Positions 29,400 to 37,686 of a stretch of 64,000 nucleotides of DNA are shown piece after piece; the stretch's first letter is position 1; every line of letters starts with the position of its first letter. Position numbers and translations under genes: made by a program. Below the pieces are notes generated by a model. It did no database searches. It was given only the letters and a program-made list of their open reading frames with translations, and was not told where the DNA came from. The DNA lies in the NCBI RefSeq assembly GCF_000744655.1, contig NZ_JQMJ01000003.1:992001-1056000 (forward strand), given 5' to 3'. Origin of the DNA: Streptacidiphilus rugosus AM-16. Lineage in GTDB: Bacteria > Actinomycetota > Actinomycetes > Streptomycetales > Streptomycetaceae.

Positions 29400-29900
29400 G
29401 TGTCGACGAGCATCGCCCCCGCCCCCGAGTCCATCCGCTGGTTCGGTACCACCTGGGTGGACCGGGGCCGCGACTACTGGCTGCGCCGCCTCGCGGTGAG
29501 CGTCGGCGCGCTGGTCGCGGCCGTGGCGGGGGCGTTCGTCATGCGCCTGGCCGTGCAGGGCGTGCTGATCGCCAAGACCGGCGCCTTCGTCGAACTGCTG
29601 CTGATCCTGGCGATCGCGGTGTGCAGCTGCGTGGCCGCGATCCGCACCTGGACCGTGCTCGGGCAGGGCAAGGAGTCGCTCAGCGGCTGGATGAAGGACG
29701 AGAAGTCGATCGGCGTCATGCTGATCGTCGGCTTCGTCGGGTCCCTGGTCGCCTACTTCGTCCGCAGCCTCATGGAGGCACCGGGCGAGGGCGTCGCGCG
29801 CACCCGCTACGAGCTGGCCACGGCCGCCCACGCCCGCCGCAAGGCCGCCCCGAAGCAGGCGGCCGGGCCGAAGGCGAAGGCGGGCCGACGCCGCCGCTGA
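29400..29900 (+). CDS. Small multi-pass membrane protein of unknown function
   Basis: A 166-residue protein with a GTG start. Three hydrophobic helices are seen: about 33-52 (VSVGALVAAVAGAFVMRL), 60-80 (FVELLLILAIAVCSCVAAI) and 105-123 (IGVMLIVGFVGSLVAYFV). The C-terminal 35 residues are Ala/Lys/Arg-rich. The start has a -10 box just upstream instead of a ribosome binding site. It follows ilvD in the same orientation. I do not recognise the family. Confidence 0.75.
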   Translation: MSTSIAPAPESIRWFGTTWVDRGRDYWLRRLAVSVGALVAAVAGAFVMRLAVQGVLIAKTGAFVELLLILAIAVCSCVAAIRTWTVLGQGKESLSGWMKDEKSIGVMLIVGFVGSLVAYFVRSLMEAPGEGVARTRYELATAAHARRKAAPKQAAGPKAKAGRRRR

Positions 29901-29918
29901 GCCCCTGCCCGGGCGAGG

Positions 29919-31169
29919 CTACGTGCGGCTCAGCGTGCCGCAGCCCTGCTGCTTGTCGTCGGGGACCTTGCTGCGGTCGTAGGGGTCGGTCGCCGGTCCC
30001 GACGGGCTCGCGGTGTCCGCGCCCATGGACTCGGGGAACTCCGGGTTGATGAAGCCGTTGCTGACCCCGCAGGCGCTGTTGCCGATGTCCGGGTTCCACT
30101 GGGTGATCCAGAGCTTGCCGGGAGTGTGCTCGTAGGCGTGGGCGTCGGCGACCTGGAAGTCGACGATCCGGCGGATGATGCTGCGGGCCACATCCAGATC
30201 GTCGGCCACAGGGGTGGCCTGCTCCAGCGAGACCTGTCCGGCGTTCGCGGACGGAGCGGCGGACGTGCCGGTGAGCCACGGAGTGGGGTGCGGCCCGGGC
30301 TTGAGGGCGTAGACGAAGGTGACGTCGGCGTGGATGGCCAGGCCGCCGCTGCCGTCCGACCTGTAGCTCAGCTCGCCCTGGATCTTGACCACGTCGCCGA
30401 TCGGGATCGCCTGGTCAGGGTTGAACCGGCTGAAGAGTTCGGTGCCGTCGCCGGAGGCCGAGGGATGGGCGAGTTCGTGACGCAGCGAGGTGAGCAGCTT
30501 GCTCTCGTCCGGATCGATCAGCGCCAGGGCGGCCGTCGGATAGCCGCCGCCCACCACCGCGGGGGAGAGGTTGCTGTCGACCAGGAAGTCCTTGGCGTGC
30601 TGCAGGTACGAGGCGACCGTGGCCGCGCTGTAGACGCCGACGGCGCGCGCCGCGGGCACGGTGATGGCGTTCGCGCCGCTGGGCCAGGAGTCGGCCGGGG
30701 AGCCCGCGAAGGGGTGCTCCAGCGTCGGGGTCTGCGGGTCGAACTCGGTGGGCGGTGCGGCGGTGGGCGTGGTCGTCTCGTTCGGCGCTGTGCTGGGGGT
30801 CGGGGTGTCGCCCGCGCCGGCGAAGGGGTTGCCGGAGACGGAGCCGGTGCCGGGAGCCTTGCTCAGCGCCCAGTCGTGGACGGCTTTCGGGTTCATGGCG
30901 ACCGCGACCAGACCGGCCGCGAGCAGCACGAAGAGCGGCGCCTGCCAGCGGCCGGCGACGAGGCGGCGCAGGCGGCGTCGCCTGGTCGGGGTGACCGGCG
31001 CGCGGAAGGCCGTGTCCTTGGGGGGCGTGTGCTTCCACCGCGCGGCCAGCATCCGGGAGCGGGCCGAGTGCTCCTTGTGCTCGGCCGCGCGGACGAACTC
31101 CTCGTCGAGAACGAGCTTCTCGAAAGGGTCCTCTGGCTGGTCGTTCAACTGATCATCGGTGGTCGGCAC
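29919..31169 (-). CDS. Membrane-anchored extracytoplasmic protein of unknown function
   Basis: A 416-residue protein. A cytoplasmic N-terminus of about 75 residues contains DPFEKLVLDEEFVRAAEHKE and a very basic stretch (TPTRRRRLRRLVAGRW); one TM helix follows at about 78-93 (APLFVLLAAGLVAVAM), then a Pro/Thr linker and an extracytoplasmic domain from residue about 155. Late Cys in GNSACGVSN and KQQGCGTLS could pair. Conserved near ilvD in streptomycetes; function unknown. Confidence 0.72.
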   Translation of the reverse strand: MPTTDDQLNDQPEDPFEKLVLDEEFVRAAEHKEHSARSRMLAARWKHTPPKDTAFRAPVTPTRRRRLRRLVAGRWQAPLFVLLAAGLVAVAMNPKAVHDWALSKAPGTGSVSGNPFAGAGDTPTPSTAPNETTTPTAAPPTEFDPQTPTLEHPFAGSPADSWPSGANAITVPAARAVGVYSAATVASYLQHAKDFLVDSNLSPAVVGGGYPTAALALIDPDESKLLTSLRHELAHPSASGDGTELFSRFNPDQAIPIGDVVKIQGELSYRSDGSGGLAIHADVTFVYALKPGPHPTPWLTGTSAAPSANAGQVSLEQATPVADDLDVARSIIRRIVDFQVADAHAYEHTPGKLWITQWNPDIGNSACGVSNGFINPEFPESMGADTASPSGPATDPYDRSKVPDDKQQGCGTLSRT

Positions 31170-31270
31170 CGCGCCAGTATGGCCAGTGTCAAACCTCCGC
31201 GCCGGAATGATCAGTTAAGAATCCGGCAAGAGCCTCGGTGTCCGAGCCATGTCCCTTTCGAGCCCGGCGG

Positions 31271-31726
31271 TCACCCGCCGGAGCGCCGCCTGGCACCCGC
31301 GACGCTGCTGACCACGCCGACGATCGCGTAGAGGATCGCCGCATGCCAGAGGCCGGTGAAGATGCTGGCGAAGATGCCGTCGCCGCTGAAGACGTACTGC
31401 GTCACCGTGTTGGTCACCGCCAGCGCGGCGGCGGGCGCCGCCGAGGCCTGCCACGGGTGTTCCGCCGCCCAGCGCCGCAGGCGATGATCCCCGCCCTTCT
31501 TGGAGAGCGCCGCGCCCGCGCCGCCGACCAGGAAGAACAGGAACAGACCGATGCTGGCCGGACCGGCCAGGATGCCCAGGCTCCAGTGCAGGGTGACCAG
31601 GTCGACGCCGACCGCCGCGCCGGCGCCCACCAGACCGACGACACCCGCCGTCTTCCAAGGCCCCCGCGAGGCCGCGGCGGCGGCCAGTGTGCCGGATTCG
31701 CGCGGGCTGACCTCACTACTACTCAT
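31271..31726 (-). CDS. Small polytopic membrane protein of unknown function
   Basis: A 151-residue protein with four hydrophobic stretches: TAGVVGLVGAGAAVGVDLV, LGILAGPASIGLFLFFLVGG, AAPAAALAVTNTVTQYVF and WHAAILYAIVGVVSSVAG. The loop after the second helix is basic (LSKKGGDHRLRRWAAEH). It diverges from the proline dehydrogenase gene. No family recognised. Confidence 0.7.
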   Translation of the reverse strand: MSSSEVSPRESGTLAAAAASRGPWKTAGVVGLVGAGAAVGVDLVTLHWSLGILAGPASIGLFLFFLVGGAGAALSKKGGDHRLRRWAAEHPWQASAAPAAALAVTNTVTQYVFSGDGIFASIFTGLWHAAILYAIVGVVSSVAGARRRSGG

Positions 31727-31881
31727 GTCTCAACGGTGCGCCCCCGACGCCGCAGAAGCCATAGGGGACTTCCCTGAGTTTGCCCCGGGATCAGCATGCG
31801 GCGACCGGCCGTACGAGGGAGGAACCGGTGAGAATTCGTGTCCTGCCACCGCGCGACGGCCGGGCGCGGGCCGGTACGGCC

Positions 31882-31887
31882 TAGGCT
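31882..31887 (+). promoter_or_regulatory. -10 box, candidate leaderless start of proline dehydrogenase
   Basis: TAGGCT ends 6 bases before the ATG at 31894; no ribosome binding site lies between. Confidence 0.35.
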
Positions 31888-31893
31888 GGCGGC

Positions 31894-32823
31894 ATGCTCT
31901 CGCGTCGCGTGCTGCTCGCCGCCGCCCGCAGTCCGCAGGCCCGCAGGGTCGTCGTGGGCGCCCCCGGAGGGAAGGCCGTGGTGGCGCGGTTCGTCGCCGG
32001 TGAGGAGCGGGCGGACGCGGTGGCCGCCGTGGACCGGCTGATCGCCCGCGGGCTGCACGTCTCGCTGGACCATCTCGGAGAGGACCCCGAGGACGACGAG
32101 CACGCGGCGGCGATCACCGCCGAGTACGTCGGCCTGCTGGCGGCGCTCGACGAGGCCGGCCTGGCCCGCCGCGCCGAGGTCTCGGTCAAGCTCTCCGCCC
32201 TCGGGGCAGGCCTGGGCCGCTCCGGCGACGCGCTCGCCGCGGACCGCCTGCGGACGGTCTGCGCCGCAGCGGCCGCGGCCGGCACCACCGTCACCGTGGA
32301 CATGGAGGGCCACGCGCGGACGGACGCCACCCTCGCCACCGCCCTCGCGCTGCGCGCGGACTTCCCCGACCTCGGCGTCGTGCTGCAGGCGTACCTGCGC
32401 CGCACCGAGGCCGACTGCCGCGAACTGCTCGGCGCGGGCTCGCGGGTCCGGCTGGTGAAGGGCGCCTACGACGAGCCGGAGGCGCTCGCCTTCAAGGAGC
32501 GGGTCACGGTCGACCGCGCCTACGTGCGCTGCCTGCGGCTGTTGATGGAGGGTCAGGGCTATCCGATGATCGCCACCCACGACCCCCGCCTGATCGAGAT
32601 CGCCGGCCGCTTCGCGGTGCGCACCGGACGACCGCAGGAGAGCTACGAGTTCCAGATGCTCTACGGCATCCGCGAGGACGAGCAGCGGCGTCTGGCCGCT
32701 GCGGGCGAAACCGTGCGCGTCTACGTGCCCTACGGCACCGACTGGTACGCCTATTTCATGCGGCGTCTCGCCGAACGCCCCGCCAACCTCGCCTTCTTCG
32801 CCCGCGCACTCGTCGGCCGCTGA
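31894..32823 (+). CDS. Proline dehydrogenase (PRODH domain)
   Basis: A 309-residue FAD-dependent TIM-barrel enzyme that oxidises proline to pyrroline-5-carboxylate. Signatures: LHVSLDHLGEDPEDDEHA, VSVKLSALGAGLG, VTVDMEGHARTDATL, VVLQAYLRRTEADC, RVRLVKGAYDEPEALAF, MIATHDPRLIEIAGRF and the FAD/proline-binding YEFQMLYGIREDEQRRL. It is a monofunctional PutA-N-type enzyme. proC, the reverse step, lies 0.5 kb downstream, so both directions of proline metabolism are encoded side by side. Confidence 0.93.
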   Translation: MLSRRVLLAAARSPQARRVVVGAPGGKAVVARFVAGEERADAVAAVDRLIARGLHVSLDHLGEDPEDDEHAAAITAEYVGLLAALDEAGLARRAEVSVKLSALGAGLGRSGDALAADRLRTVCAAAAAAGTTVTVDMEGHARTDATLATALALRADFPDLGVVLQAYLRRTEADCRELLGAGSRVRLVKGAYDEPEALAFKERVTVDRAYVRCLRLLMEGQGYPMIATHDPRLIEIAGRFAVRTGRPQESYEFQMLYGIREDEQRRLAAAGETVRVYVPYGTDWYAYFMRRLAERPANLAFFARALVGR

Positions 32824-32849
32824 CCACGCGGGAGGTCGGACCTCCTGTG

Positions 32850-33224
32850 TCAGACCTCCTGCACCACGGCCAGGATGTTGCCCTCGCTGTCCTTGAACCA
32901 GGCCCCGCGCACCCCGCCGGTCGCCGCCACGCCGTCGACCGTCTTCAGGCCGGGCATGTCGTACTCCTCGAAGCGGACGCCGCGTCCGCGCAGCTCGGCC
33001 ATCTCGGCGGCGAGGTCGTCGACCTTCCACGCGGCCAGCGTGTGCGCGGCCTGACCGCCGCTCGGGGTCGCGTAGAGGGTGAACACCTGCCCGCCGGACT
33101 CGAAGCGCACGTCCTCGCCCTCGTCGACGGTCAGCTTCAGGCCGAGGGTGTCACGGTAGAAGCGCTTGGCCCGATCGATGTCGCTCGCCGGGATCACGGC
33201 GATCGCAGGGAAGTCAGCCAGCAT
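32850..33224 (-). CDS. VOC (glyoxalase/bleomycin-resistance) family protein
   Basis: A 124-residue vicinal-oxygen-chelate protein of two beta-alpha-beta-beta-beta units: IPASDIDRAKRFYRDTLGLK in the first half and AWKVDDLAAEMAELRGRGV, then GAWFKDSEGNILAVVQ, in the second. AAGGAGG lies 8 bases before the ATG at 33224. The reaction is unknown. It converges with proline dehydrogenase and diverges from proC. Confidence 0.88.
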   Translation of the reverse strand: MLADFPAIAVIPASDIDRAKRFYRDTLGLKLTVDEGEDVRFESGGQVFTLYATPSGGQAAHTLAAWKVDDLAAEMAELRGRGVRFEEYDMPGLKTVDGVAATGGVRGAWFKDSEGNILAVVQEV

Positions 33225-33329
33225 CGGAACCACCTCCTTCGACCAGCCTAGGCAGCCGCGCCGCGCCCCGCCTGCCCGCGTTTCGGACGCCTCCGACAAG
33301 GTCCCGCCGCGCGGTGCGAGACTGACGGC

Positions 33330-34139
33330 ATGACGCAACGAGTCGCCGTCCTCGGTACCGGAAAGATCGGCGAGGCCCTGGTCTCCGGCCTGCTGCGGGC
33401 CGGCAAGGCCCCCGCCGACGTCCTCGTCACCGCCCGCCGCCCCGAGCGCGCGGCGGAGCTGCGCGAGCGTTACGGCGTGGAGGCGGTCGGCAACGAGGAG
33501 GCCGTCAAGGCCGCCGAGACGATCATCCTCACGGTCAAGCCGCAGGACATGGGCACGCTGCTGGACGAGCTCGCGCCGCAGCTGCCGGCGGACCGGCTGG
33601 TGATCTCCGGCGCGGCCGGCATCCCCACCGCCTGGTTCGAGGAGCGCCTCGCGCCCGGCACGCCCGTCGTGCGCGTGATGACCAACACCCCGGTCCTGGT
33701 CGACGAGGCCATGAGCGTCATCTCCGCGGGCTCCCACGCCTCGGAGGAGCACCTGCGGCGGACCGAGGAGATCTTCAGCCAGGTCGGCAAGACGCTGCGC
33801 GTGCCCGAGTCCCAGCAGGACGCTGCCACCGCCCTCAGCGGTTCAGGACCGGCCTACTTCTTCTACCTGGTCGAGGCGATGACCGACGCGGGCATCCTGC
33901 TCGGCCTGCCGCGCTCCGTCGCGCACGACCTGATCGTCCAGGCGGCGGTCGGCGCGTCCGTCATGCTGCGCGACTCGGGCGAGCACCCGGTCAAGCTGCG
34001 CGAGGCGGTGACCTCCCCGGCCGGCACGACGATCGCGGCGATCCGCGAGCTGGAGAACCACGGCGTCCGCGCGGCCCTGCTGGGCGCGCTGGAGGCGGCC
34101 CGCAACCGCTCGCAGGAACTGGCCTCCGGGGGCAAGTAG
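33330..34139 (+). CDS. proC: Pyrroline-5-carboxylate reductase ProC
   Basis: A 269-residue NADPH enzyme for the last step of proline synthesis. N-terminal Rossmann motif VAVLGTGKIGEALVSGLLRA; C-terminal signature ATALSGSGPAYFFYLVEAMT and LREAVTSPAGTTIAAIRELE. Length is normal. A phosphatase-like HAD gene follows after 14 bases. Confidence 0.96.
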   Translation: MTQRVAVLGTGKIGEALVSGLLRAGKAPADVLVTARRPERAAELRERYGVEAVGNEEAVKAAETIILTVKPQDMGTLLDELAPQLPADRLVISGAAGIPTAWFEERLAPGTPVVRVMTNTPVLVDEAMSVISAGSHASEEHLRRTEEIFSQVGKTLRVPESQQDAATALSGSGPAYFFYLVEAMTDAGILLGLPRSVAHDLIVQAAVGASVMLRDSGEHPVKLREAVTSPAGTTIAAIRELENHGVRAALLGALEAARNRSQELASGGK

Positions 34140-34140
34140 G

Positions 34141-34146
34141 TAGGGT
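34141..34146 (+). promoter_or_regulatory. -10 box, candidate leaderless start of HAD gene
   Basis: TAGGGT immediately follows the proC stop and ends 7 bases before the GTG at 34154; no ribosome binding site is seen. Confidence 0.35.
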
Positions 34147-34153
34147 TGGCCGG

Positions 34154-34801
34154 GTGCCCCGATACGACTTGGTGATATTCGACAACGACGGCGTCCTGGT
34201 GGACAGCGAACCGCTGTCCAACCGGCTCCTGGCCGACTACCTCACCGAGTTGGGCTTCCCGACCACGATCGAGGACTCCTACCGCGACTTCATGGGCGCG
34301 GCGGCGCACACCGTCCACGACGTGATCGCGGAGCGGTACGCGGGCGCGACGCTGCCGGCCGGCTTCGACGAGGACTTCCACGGCCGGGTCTTCGCGGCGT
34401 TCAGGGAGAATCTGACCGCGGTGGCGGGCGCGCCGGAACTGCTGAAATGGGCGCAGGCGAACGCCGTCCGCTACTGCGTCGCCTCCTCGGCGCACCACGA
34501 GTGGATCCGCACCGCCCACGAGGTGACGGGCCTGCGCCCGTTCTTCACCGACGCCCAGCTCTTCAGCGCCCAGGACGTCGGCCGCGGCAAGCCCGCCCCC
34601 GACCTCTTCCTCCACGCGGCGGCGGCGATGGGCGTCGCCCCCGACCGCTGCGTGGTCCTCGAGGACAGCCCCCTCGGCGTCGCCGCGGCCCGCGCCGCGG
34701 GGATGGACGTCTACGGCTACTCCGCGCTGACGCCGCGGGAGCGTCTGGCCGCCGCGACCGGCCTGATCGACGACCTGGCCCGGTTCCCGGCCCTGCTGTA
34801 G
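34154..34801 (+). CDS. HAD-superfamily hydrolase (beta-phosphoglucomutase/phosphatase-like)
   Basis: A 215-residue subfamily IA HAD enzyme. Motif I is LVIFDNDGVLVDSEPLSNRL with the nucleophile and acid/base Asp (DxD), motif II is YCVASSAHHEW, motif III the Lys in GRGKPAPDLF, and motif IV CVVLEDSPLGVAAARAAGM. Substrate unknown; the family covers sugar-phosphate phosphatases. The start is a GTG with a -10-like hexamer just upstream. Confidence 0.88.
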   Translation: MPRYDLVIFDNDGVLVDSEPLSNRLLADYLTELGFPTTIEDSYRDFMGAAAHTVHDVIAERYAGATLPAGFDEDFHGRVFAAFRENLTAVAGAPELLKWAQANAVRYCVASSAHHEWIRTAHEVTGLRPFFTDAQLFSAQDVGRGKPAPDLFLHAAAAMGVAPDRCVVLEDSPLGVAAARAAGMDVYGYSALTPRERLAAATGLIDDLARFPALL

Positions 34802-34807
34802 TTGCAC

Positions 34808-34925
34808 GTTGCACTACCTCCGGGGGCGCGGGGAACTGCGCGAGAAACCACCGGCGTGCGGGTGGTCCTCAACGCGCAGGGCCATCCGCACAGGATGGTT
34901 GCTCGCGCAGTTCCCCGCGCCCCTC
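34808..34925. repeat. Intergenic hairpin repeat, copy 4
   Basis: Two tandem GTTGCAC heptamers (34801-34814) precede the left arm CGGGGGCGCGGGGAACTGCG; the right arm is CGCGCAGTTCCCCGCGCCCC followed by TCAGGG. It separates the convergent HAD and M23-like genes and may serve as their shared terminator. Confidence 0.8.
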
Positions 34926-34933
34926 AGGGTTCC

Positions 34934-36301
34934 CTAGTCGGTGACGGTGATGCGCCGATTGCGGGTGAGATCGCCCCTGAGTTCCGTGAGGCGGAAAGGG
35001 AGGCCCAGGCCGACGCTGTTCTCGGCGCGGAGGCGGAGGGAGGGTTCCGGCGCGGACGCGCTGTTGCCGACGGTGCCCAGCGGCGTGCCCGCCGCGACGT
35101 GCTGGCCGCGGCGGGGGAGGACGGAGTCCTCGCGGAGGCCGCTGAGGACGACCACGCCGCGGTCCGTGCCGATGCGGACGTGGTTGCCGTCCGGGTGGCC
35201 GGCCGACGTTCCGCCCGGTGCGTGGTCGGGGAGGCCGTCGACCGCCGCCAGGATCACGCCGTCCACCGGACTCAGCACCGGGTGGCCGAAGATCGCGTAG
35301 CGCTCGTTCGTCGCCGGGGCCAGACCCAGCGCGCGCCTGCCGCGCCACTGCGGGCCCGAGCCCAGCTGCACCAGGTCCGCCGCGTACCGCAGCGCCCGGT
35401 CGCCGCCGGGTGCGAGGGAGGCCTCCGCATGGCGGTTGACCGCCGGGCCGCCTGCCTCCGTGCAGACGAAGGTCCCGTCCCGGAGCGGGGACCGCAGCAC
35501 CAGCGGATGGGCGGTCGGCGCTCCGGGAACGGGCAGGGAGCGCCGCCAGGTCCACGCCGCCAGACCCACCACGCCGACGCAGAGCCCGATCTCGGGCAGT
35601 CCGGGGAACCCCCAGCGCAGCCCCAGGCCGAGCACCCGCCCGTAGGCCAGGACGGCGACCACCGCAGGCACCAGCGGCAGCGACCTGAACCACGGCGGCA
35701 GCGCGTGCGTCGGCGCGGTGCGCAGCGCGTACCAGGCGAAGGCCGGGGTCTGCGCCAGGACCAGCAGCCAGCCCGTGGCGGTGCCGGTCAGCCAGGGGAA
35801 GGTCAGCTCCGCGGCCGTCGCCGCGGCGTAGGCCAGCACCGTGCGCTGCAGCCGCGCCACCGCCGCCGGCTTGGGCGGCCCGGACGGCCCGGGCGCCGCC
35901 TCGGCGGGCGCGGCGGGCGCCGGCGTCGGCAGGTCCTCGCTGGACCTGGCCGGCGCCGGGATCGTGCTCGCAGCGAGCCTCGCGGTGAGCGCGCCGGGGC
36001 CGGTGACGAAGGACGTCAGGAGGCCCGCCTCGTCCAGTCGGGCCCAGACCAGCTCGGAGCCGTGGGCGAAGACCAACTGGTGCAGGTCCCGGTGGCGGCG
36101 CACGGACCGCAACTCGCCGTGGCGCTCGCGCAGCCCGTCGACCGACTCCTGCAGCCGCTGCACCGGCACCCGGCGCAGCAGTGCCGCGCTGACCAGCGCG
36201 GGCTCGACCTCGGTCGCCCCGAAGAGGGCGACCAGCGTGTGCACGACCGGGTCGTTGGCGGACCCTGAGGCGCGAAGACGGGGACGCGTAGCCTTACCCA
36301 T
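34934..36301 (-). CDS. Degenerate M23-type (LytM) domain membrane protein
   Basis: A 455-residue protein. The N-terminal 110 residues are cytoplasmic, then a Pro/Ala linker and several hydrophobic helices (about 175-285). The C-terminal 170 residues have the shape of an M23 peptidase: HPVLSPVDGVILAAVDG, HVRIGTDRGVVVLSGL, RRGQHVAAGTPLGTVGNS and SLRLRAEN. However, the metal ligands expected are missing: H-x3-D reads R-Y-A-A-D and the H-x-H motif reads R-L-R. It is therefore probably not a peptidase. The ATG at 36301 is chosen; longer starts run into the promoter region. Confidence 0.72.
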   Translation of the reverse strand: MGKATRPRLRASGSANDPVVHTLVALFGATEVEPALVSAALLRRVPVQRLQESVDGLRERHGELRSVRRHRDLHQLVFAHGSELVWARLDEAGLLTSFVTGPGALTARLAASTIPAPARSSEDLPTPAPAAPAEAAPGPSGPPKPAAVARLQRTVLAYAAATAAELTFPWLTGTATGWLLVLAQTPAFAWYALRTAPTHALPPWFRSLPLVPAVVAVLAYGRVLGLGLRWGFPGLPEIGLCVGVVGLAAWTWRRSLPVPGAPTAHPLVLRSPLRDGTFVCTEAGGPAVNRHAEASLAPGGDRALRYAADLVQLGSGPQWRGRRALGLAPATNERYAIFGHPVLSPVDGVILAAVDGLPDHAPGGTSAGHPDGNHVRIGTDRGVVVLSGLREDSVLPRRGQHVAAGTPLGTVGNSASAPEPSLRLRAENSVGLGLPFRLTELRGDLTRNRRITVTD

Positions 36302-36477
36302 AGGCCCACCGTAGGCACAGCGAGCCGCGCAGCCCGGCAATGACGTGGGTCGACGCGGGTTGCCTTTTCCGATCATTTTTCGGACGGGGGTTCCGCTGCC
36401 GACCACGAGTCCGTACGCTCACGCCAACTTGTTCGGATACCGGTCGGTAGCAATCCGCAGTGAGCAGAGGTACCGGA

Positions 36478-37686
36478 ATGACCACACCCGCCGTCGAGAT
36501 CTCGCCCGGACTGAGGCAAGCGCGCAGCGCCCTGCTGCTCAGCTATGTCGCCCAGGGGGCGGTCTTCGCGCTGCTGGTCACCCGGATCCCCGGAATCCAG
36601 ACCCAGTACGGGATCAGTGACGGTCTGCTGCCGCTCTTCCTGGCCGCCGTGCCGATCCTGGCCGGCGTCGGCTCCATCTCCATGGAGTACGTGGTCAAGC
36701 GGACCTCGCCGCGGGCCGTGCTGCGGGTCGTGCAGCCGGTCGTCTGCCTGACCCTGGTCGGGGTCGGGCTGGGCGACAAGATGTGGGAGGCGGCCGTCGC
36801 GCTCGCCGCCTTCGGTCTCGCCGTCGGCGGTCTGGACGCCAGCCAGGCCATGTCCGCCGTCGCCCTCCAGCACCGCTACGGCCGCAGCATCATGCAGACC
36901 TTCTACGCCGCGTTCAGCCTCGGCGGCATCATCGGCGCCTCGCTGGCCTGGGCCCAGGTGCACTTCAAGCTGAGCCTGCTGGCCATGTTCGGCACCACCG
37001 GGCTGGTCGTCGGCGTCACCGTGCTGATCGTCGGCCGCTGGTACGCGGGCCCGGCGGAGCTCGGCCACGCGGTCGAGGAGGCCGCTGCTGCCGCTGCCCG
37101 CTCCATCCCGTGGAAGCCGCTGCTGCCGCTCTGCCTGGCCATGTGCGTCGCCTACATCGGCGACGCCACGGTCTCGAACTGGGCCGCCAAGTACCTCCAG
37201 GAGGGCCTGCACAGCTCCGAGCAGATGACGACGGTGCCCTACAACGCCTACATGGTCGTGATGCTGATCGGCCGCCTGCTCGGCGACGCCCGCGTGCAGA
37301 GCTGGGGCAGCGTCCGCACGGTGCGCCTCGGCGCGGCGGTCTGCGCGCTCGGCTTCCTGCTCGTCGCGCTCTCGCCCGGCCCCTGGGTCGCGGTCGCCGC
37401 CTTCGCGGTGGTCGGCCTCGGGATCAGCGTCATCGTGCCGCAGGTCTTCGCGGCCGGCGGCCGGCTCTTCCCGAAGGACTCCGACGCGGCGGTGGCCCGC
37501 CTCAACATCTTCAACTACGTCGGCTTCCTGGTCGGCGCCCCGCTCGTCGGCGGCCTCGCCGGGGCGCTGGGCTACCGGATCGCGATGGTGGTGCCGATGC
37601 TGCTGATCCTCTCCGTCTTCGCCGTCAGCAAGGCCTTCGGGCCGGGCGCCGCGGTCGAGCGTGAGGCCGATACCGTGGCGGTATGA
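36478..37686 (+). CDS. MFS transporter
   Basis: A 402-residue major facilitator with about 12 TM helices. It contains LLLSYVAQGAVFALLVTRIP near the N-terminus and LGISVIVPQVFAAGGRLFP in the C-half, similar to fucose/FucP-like and other small MFS carriers. The ATG at 36478 has AGAGG 7 bases upstream; a GTG at 36460 is less likely. Its stop overlaps the start of the AcuC-like gene (ATGA), so they are translationally coupled. Substrate unknown. Confidence 0.85.
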   Translation: MTTPAVEISPGLRQARSALLLSYVAQGAVFALLVTRIPGIQTQYGISDGLLPLFLAAVPILAGVGSISMEYVVKRTSPRAVLRVVQPVVCLTLVGVGLGDKMWEAAVALAAFGLAVGGLDASQAMSAVALQHRYGRSIMQTFYAAFSLGGIIGASLAWAQVHFKLSLLAMFGTTGLVVGVTVLIVGRWYAGPAELGHAVEEAAAAAARSIPWKPLLPLCLAMCVAYIGDATVSNWAAKYLQEGLHSSEQMTTVPYNAYMVVMLIGRLLGDARVQSWGSVRTVRLGAAVCALGFLLVALSPGPWVAVAAFAVVGLGISVIVPQVFAAGGRLFPKDSDAAVARLNIFNYVGFLVGAPLVGGLAGALGYRIAMVVPMLLILSVFAVSKAFGPGAAVEREADTVAV

